From Gemmatimonadota bacterium (GTDB lineage: Bacteria > Gemmatimonadota > Gemmatimonadetes > Gemmatimonadales > Gemmatimonadaceae), in contig JARIET010000160.1 of the NCBI GenBank assembly GCA_031127185.1, positions 1 through 6,880 on the forward strand: a stretch of 6,880 nt of DNA. Reading direction: 5' to 3'. The position numbers were made by a program, and so were the translations under genes. The notes beneath the pieces are model-generated. The model saw only the letters and a program-made list of their open reading frames with translations. It was not told the origin of the DNA and ran no database searches. Of the stretch, positions 4,699-6,880 are shown in pieces. Position 1 is the first letter of the stretch. The number at the start of each line of letters is the position of its first letter.

Positions 4699-6880
4699 AT
4701 GTTTAGGAATCTGGTTCCTGTCGTGCTCGTTGTCACTGCGTCGCTTGGCGCCCAGCAGGTCGCCGCCACGCGCGCCGACACCGTGCGCTCGATCCTCGCG
4801 CCTACGTCGCCGCTGCCCGCTGAGGCCGCGAGCGCCGGCGTCACGAAGTTTTCGTTCATCGCCTACGGCGACACCCGCGGCCGCCGCGACGGAGTTGACC
4901 CGCAGTACGAACATTCACTCGTCGTGGAGTCGATGCTGCGCACGATCGCCGCTCGCCGCAACAGCAGCGATCCCGTGAAGTTCGTGTTGCAGAGTGGCGA
5001 CGCCGTGGTGAACGGCCGCGACGTGAACCAGTGGAACGTTTCGTATGTGGGACTCGTGAACCGGCTCACGCAGGAAGGGGGCGTGCCGTATTTCCTCGCG
5101 CCGGGGAATCACGACGTCACAAGCGCCGCCGACCTGGAGAACCCCGGACGCCGTGAAGGGTTGCGCAACTACCTCGCGGCCATGTCGAAACTCATCCCCA
5201 ACAACGGCGCGCCGCGGCGGCTCGGCGGCTACCCCACCTTTGCATTTGGGTACGGCAACACGTTCGTGCTCGGACTCGACTCGAACATTCCCGACGACTC
5301 GGTGCAGCTCGCCTGGGCCACCGCACAGCTCGCCGGGCTTGACCGTCGCCGCTTTACGCACATCGTGGCGTTCTTCCATCACCCGCCATTTTCGTCCGGG
5401 CCACATGGTGGATCGAACGTGGAGCGCCAGTCAGCAAGCATTCGCGCGAAGTGGATGCCGGTGTTCCGCCGCTTCAACGTGGACCTGATGTACACCGGGC
5501 ACGAACACCTCTTCGAACACTGGGTGGAGCGGTGGAAGGGGGCTGACGGGCGCCCGCGCCGCATGGACCAGATCGTGAGTGGCGGTGGCGGCGCACCGCT
5601 CTATGCCTACTTCGGTGAACCCGACACACGGCCGTACCTCGCAGCCAACGTCGCAGACTCGGTGCGGCTCGAACACCTCGTCAAACCGGGGATGGACGCG
5701 GGGGAGAATGCCTACCACTACGTCGTGGTCCACATAGACGGCGCGCGGGTCTGGCAGGAAGTCATTGGCGTGGATTGGGGCCGCAACTTCGCGCCCTATC
5801 GCAGCGCCAGGACCATCCTCGGCGACACGACGCCGGCACCCACAGCGTCGATTCGCCCCACGGCGTTCACGGGCGCGACGCTGATTGACGGCACCGATCG
5901 CGCGCCGATCACCAATGCCACCGTCATCGTGCAGTACGGGCGCATTACGGCGGTCGGTTCGGCCGGCAATGTGGCTATCCCTGTCGACGCCGAACGGGTT
6001 TCGCTCGCGGGCAAGTTCGTGATTCCGGGGCTGGTCAATGCACATGGACACGTCAACGCACCCGCAGACCTCGGTACCTACGCAGCGTACGGCGTCACCA
6101 GCGTCTACAGCCTCGGCGGCGATCCCGCATCAGTCCTGGCCGTGCGCGCGGCACAGGCCGCTGACGGTGCGTCGGTCATGCAGTCACGCGTGTGGGTGGC
6201 CGGACTCGTGCTTACACCGCGCACGCCGGACGAGGCACGCGCGCAGGTGGCCGATCTCGTGCGCATGCGCGCCGACATCGCCAAGATCAGGGTTGACGAC
6301 AACCTCGGCACCACCGCGAAGATGTCGCCGGAGGTCTACACGGCAGTGATCGAGGCGGCGCATGCGAACCGCCTTCGCGTGGCCGTCCATTTGTTCTATC
6401 TCAGTGATGCCAAGGCTGTACTCGCCGCCGGGGGCGACCTCATCGCGCACAGCGTTCGCGATCTCGAGGTTGACGCAGCCCTGATTGCGACGTTGAAGGC
6501 AAAGGGCGTGTGCGTCAGCCCGACGCTGATGCGCGAAGTCTCCACCTTTGTCTACGAGTCCGTTCCCGACTTCTTCTCCGATTCGCTCTTCCTCCGCCAC
6601 GCCAACGCGCAGTGGGTGGCGACGTTGCGCGAGTCCGCGCGGCAGGAGTCGGTGCGCGCGAGCACGAGCGCGCAGCGGTACAAGGCGGCGTTCAACGTGG
6701 CCAGCCGCAATGTGAAGCGCCTTGCCGATGCGGGTGTGGTGATCGCCATGGGAACGGACAGCGGACCCATGGGACGTTTTCAGGGCTACTTCGAGCTGAT
6801 GGAGCTGGAGCTGATGGCGAAGGCGGGGCTCAAGCCGCGCCAGATTCTGCACGCCGCAACCCGCGACGCTGCACGCTGCA
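4699..6880 (+). CDS. Secreted metallophosphoesterase-amidohydrolase fusion (3' end outside window)
   Basis: One frame runs without a stop from ATG 4699 to the right edge (727 codons). Residues 1-18 look like a signal peptide (MFRNLVPVVLVVTASLGA, cleavage probably before QQ). Residues about 48-330 form a calcineurin-like phosphoesterase with every metal-ligand motif: GDTR (Asp58), SGDAVVNG (Asp101), PGNHD (Asn137, His138), FHHPPF (His227/228) and GHEH (His268, His270). After a Pro/Thr-rich linker (about 375-388), an imidazolonepropionase-like amidohydrolase begins (AFTGATLIDG; VIPGLVNAHGHVN). It has His449 and His451 of HxH, Lys529 (candidate carboxylated lysine, AKIRVDDN), His564, His584 and Asp687 (GTDSG). 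The family's final barrel helix starts at QILHAATRDAA. Roughly 60-80 residues should remain beyond the window. Both halves look complete and catalytically competent, and both would be exported by the single signal peptide. Substrates cannot be inferred: the first domain suggests phosphomonoester or diester hydrolysis, the second hydrolysis of amide, peptide or lactam bonds. Continuous codon use and an intact linker argue for a real fusion rather than a lost stop. Confidence 0.9.
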   Translation, partial: MFRNLVPVVLVVTASLGAQQVAATRADTVRSILAPTSPLPAEAASAGVTKFSFIAYGDTRGRRDGVDPQYEHSLVVESMLRTIAARRNSSDPVKFVLQSGDAVVNGRDVNQWNVSYVGLVNRLTQEGGVPYFLAPGNHDVTSAADLENPGRREGLRNYLAAMSKLIPNNGAPRRLGGYPTFAFGYGNTFVLGLDSNIPDDSVQLAWATAQLAGLDRRRFTHIVAFFHHPPFSSGPHGGSNVERQSASIRAKWMPVFRRFNVDLMYTGHEHLFEHWVERWKGADGRPRRMDQIVSGGGGAPLYAYFGEPDTRPYLAANVADSVRLEHLVKPGMDAGENAYHYVVVHIDGARVWQEVIGVDWGRNFAPYRSARTILGDTTPAPTASIRPTAFTGATLIDGTDRAPITNATVIVQYGRITAVGSAGNVAIPVDAERVSLAGKFVIPGLVNAHGHVNAPADLGTYAAYGVTSVYSLGGDPASVLAVRAAQAADGASVMQSRVWVAGLVLTPRTPDEARAQVADLVRMRADIAKIRVDDNLGTTAKMSPEVYTAVIEAAHANRLRVAVHLFYLSDAKAVLAAGGDLIAHSVRDLEVDAALIATLKAKGVCVSPTLMREVSTFVYESVPDFFSDSLFLRHANAQWVATLRESARQESVRASTSAQRYKAAFNVASRNVKRLADAGVVIAMGTDSGPMGRFQGYFELMELELMAKAGLKPRQILHAATRDAARC

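Noticed and set aside
5756..5772. AGGAAG followed 8 nt later by an in-frame GTG at 5770, a possible internal start giving a separate amidohydrolase.
   Set aside because: There is no stop in the frame before it, the bases also encode ordinary residues at the end of the phosphoesterase domain, and the resulting protein would have no signal peptide. Most likely a chance match.
4915..6051. Long minus-strand open frames (4915-5406 and 5431-6051) opposite the fusion gene.
   Set aside because: The plus strand encodes conserved metal-binding motifs over the same interval, and the minus frames show no domain-like composition.
6184..6852. Minus-strand open frame of 222 codons opposite the amidohydrolase domain.
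   Set aside because: Its composition is a mirror of the coding strand, which carries the conserved amidohydrolase His and Asp ligands.

Overview
The window is GC-rich bacterial DNA (about two thirds G+C by eye), coding almost throughout, with short intergenic gaps. It looks like ordinary chromosome: I see no rRNA, tRNA, insertion sequence, CRISPR array, phage gene or integrase. The gene content (a lipoprotein-type SGNH hydrolase, a Ycf46-like AAA+ ATPase, an orphan GspF-like membrane protein, a secreted amidohydrolase with a VDDN / MREVSTFVYES-type signature) and the codon use suggest a Gram-negative of the Gemmatimonadota type. That assignment is an inference from style and I hold it at only about 50%.

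Layout. (1) 1-1181, plus strand: the 3' end of an unrecognised gene, then a probable SGNH/DUF4886-like lipoprotein hydrolase, 39 nt apart and possibly co-transcribed. (2) 1178-2674, minus strand: a Ycf46-type AAA+ ATPase whose stop codon interlocks with the stop of the SGNH gene. (3) 2675-2788: a divergent intergenic region holding two back-to-back perfect inverted repeats. (4) 2789-3607, plus strand: a stand-alone GspF/PilC-like (T2SF) protein that lacks the usual last membrane helix. (5) 3614-4492, minus strand: a polytopic membrane protein with a cytoplasmic-type 4Fe-4S cysteine cluster, convergent with (4) across a 6-nt gap. A small hairpin there contains both stop codons. (6) 4493-4698: a divergent intergenic region with direct and inverted GTCGG elements. 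(7) 4699 to the right edge, plus strand: the largest gene of the window, an uninterrupted reading frame of at least 727 codons that joins a secreted calcineurin-like metallophosphoesterase to an imidazolonepropionase-like amidohydrolase. All recognisable metal ligands of both domains are present.

The genes do not form one obvious pathway. The most unusual object is the exported phosphoesterase-amidohydrolase fusion, which could place two metal-dependent hydrolases on one periplasmic or surface polypeptide. The second point of interest is the divergent pair of a Ycf46-like ATPase and a truncated, orphan T2SF protein. No defence, toxin or mobile system is visible.
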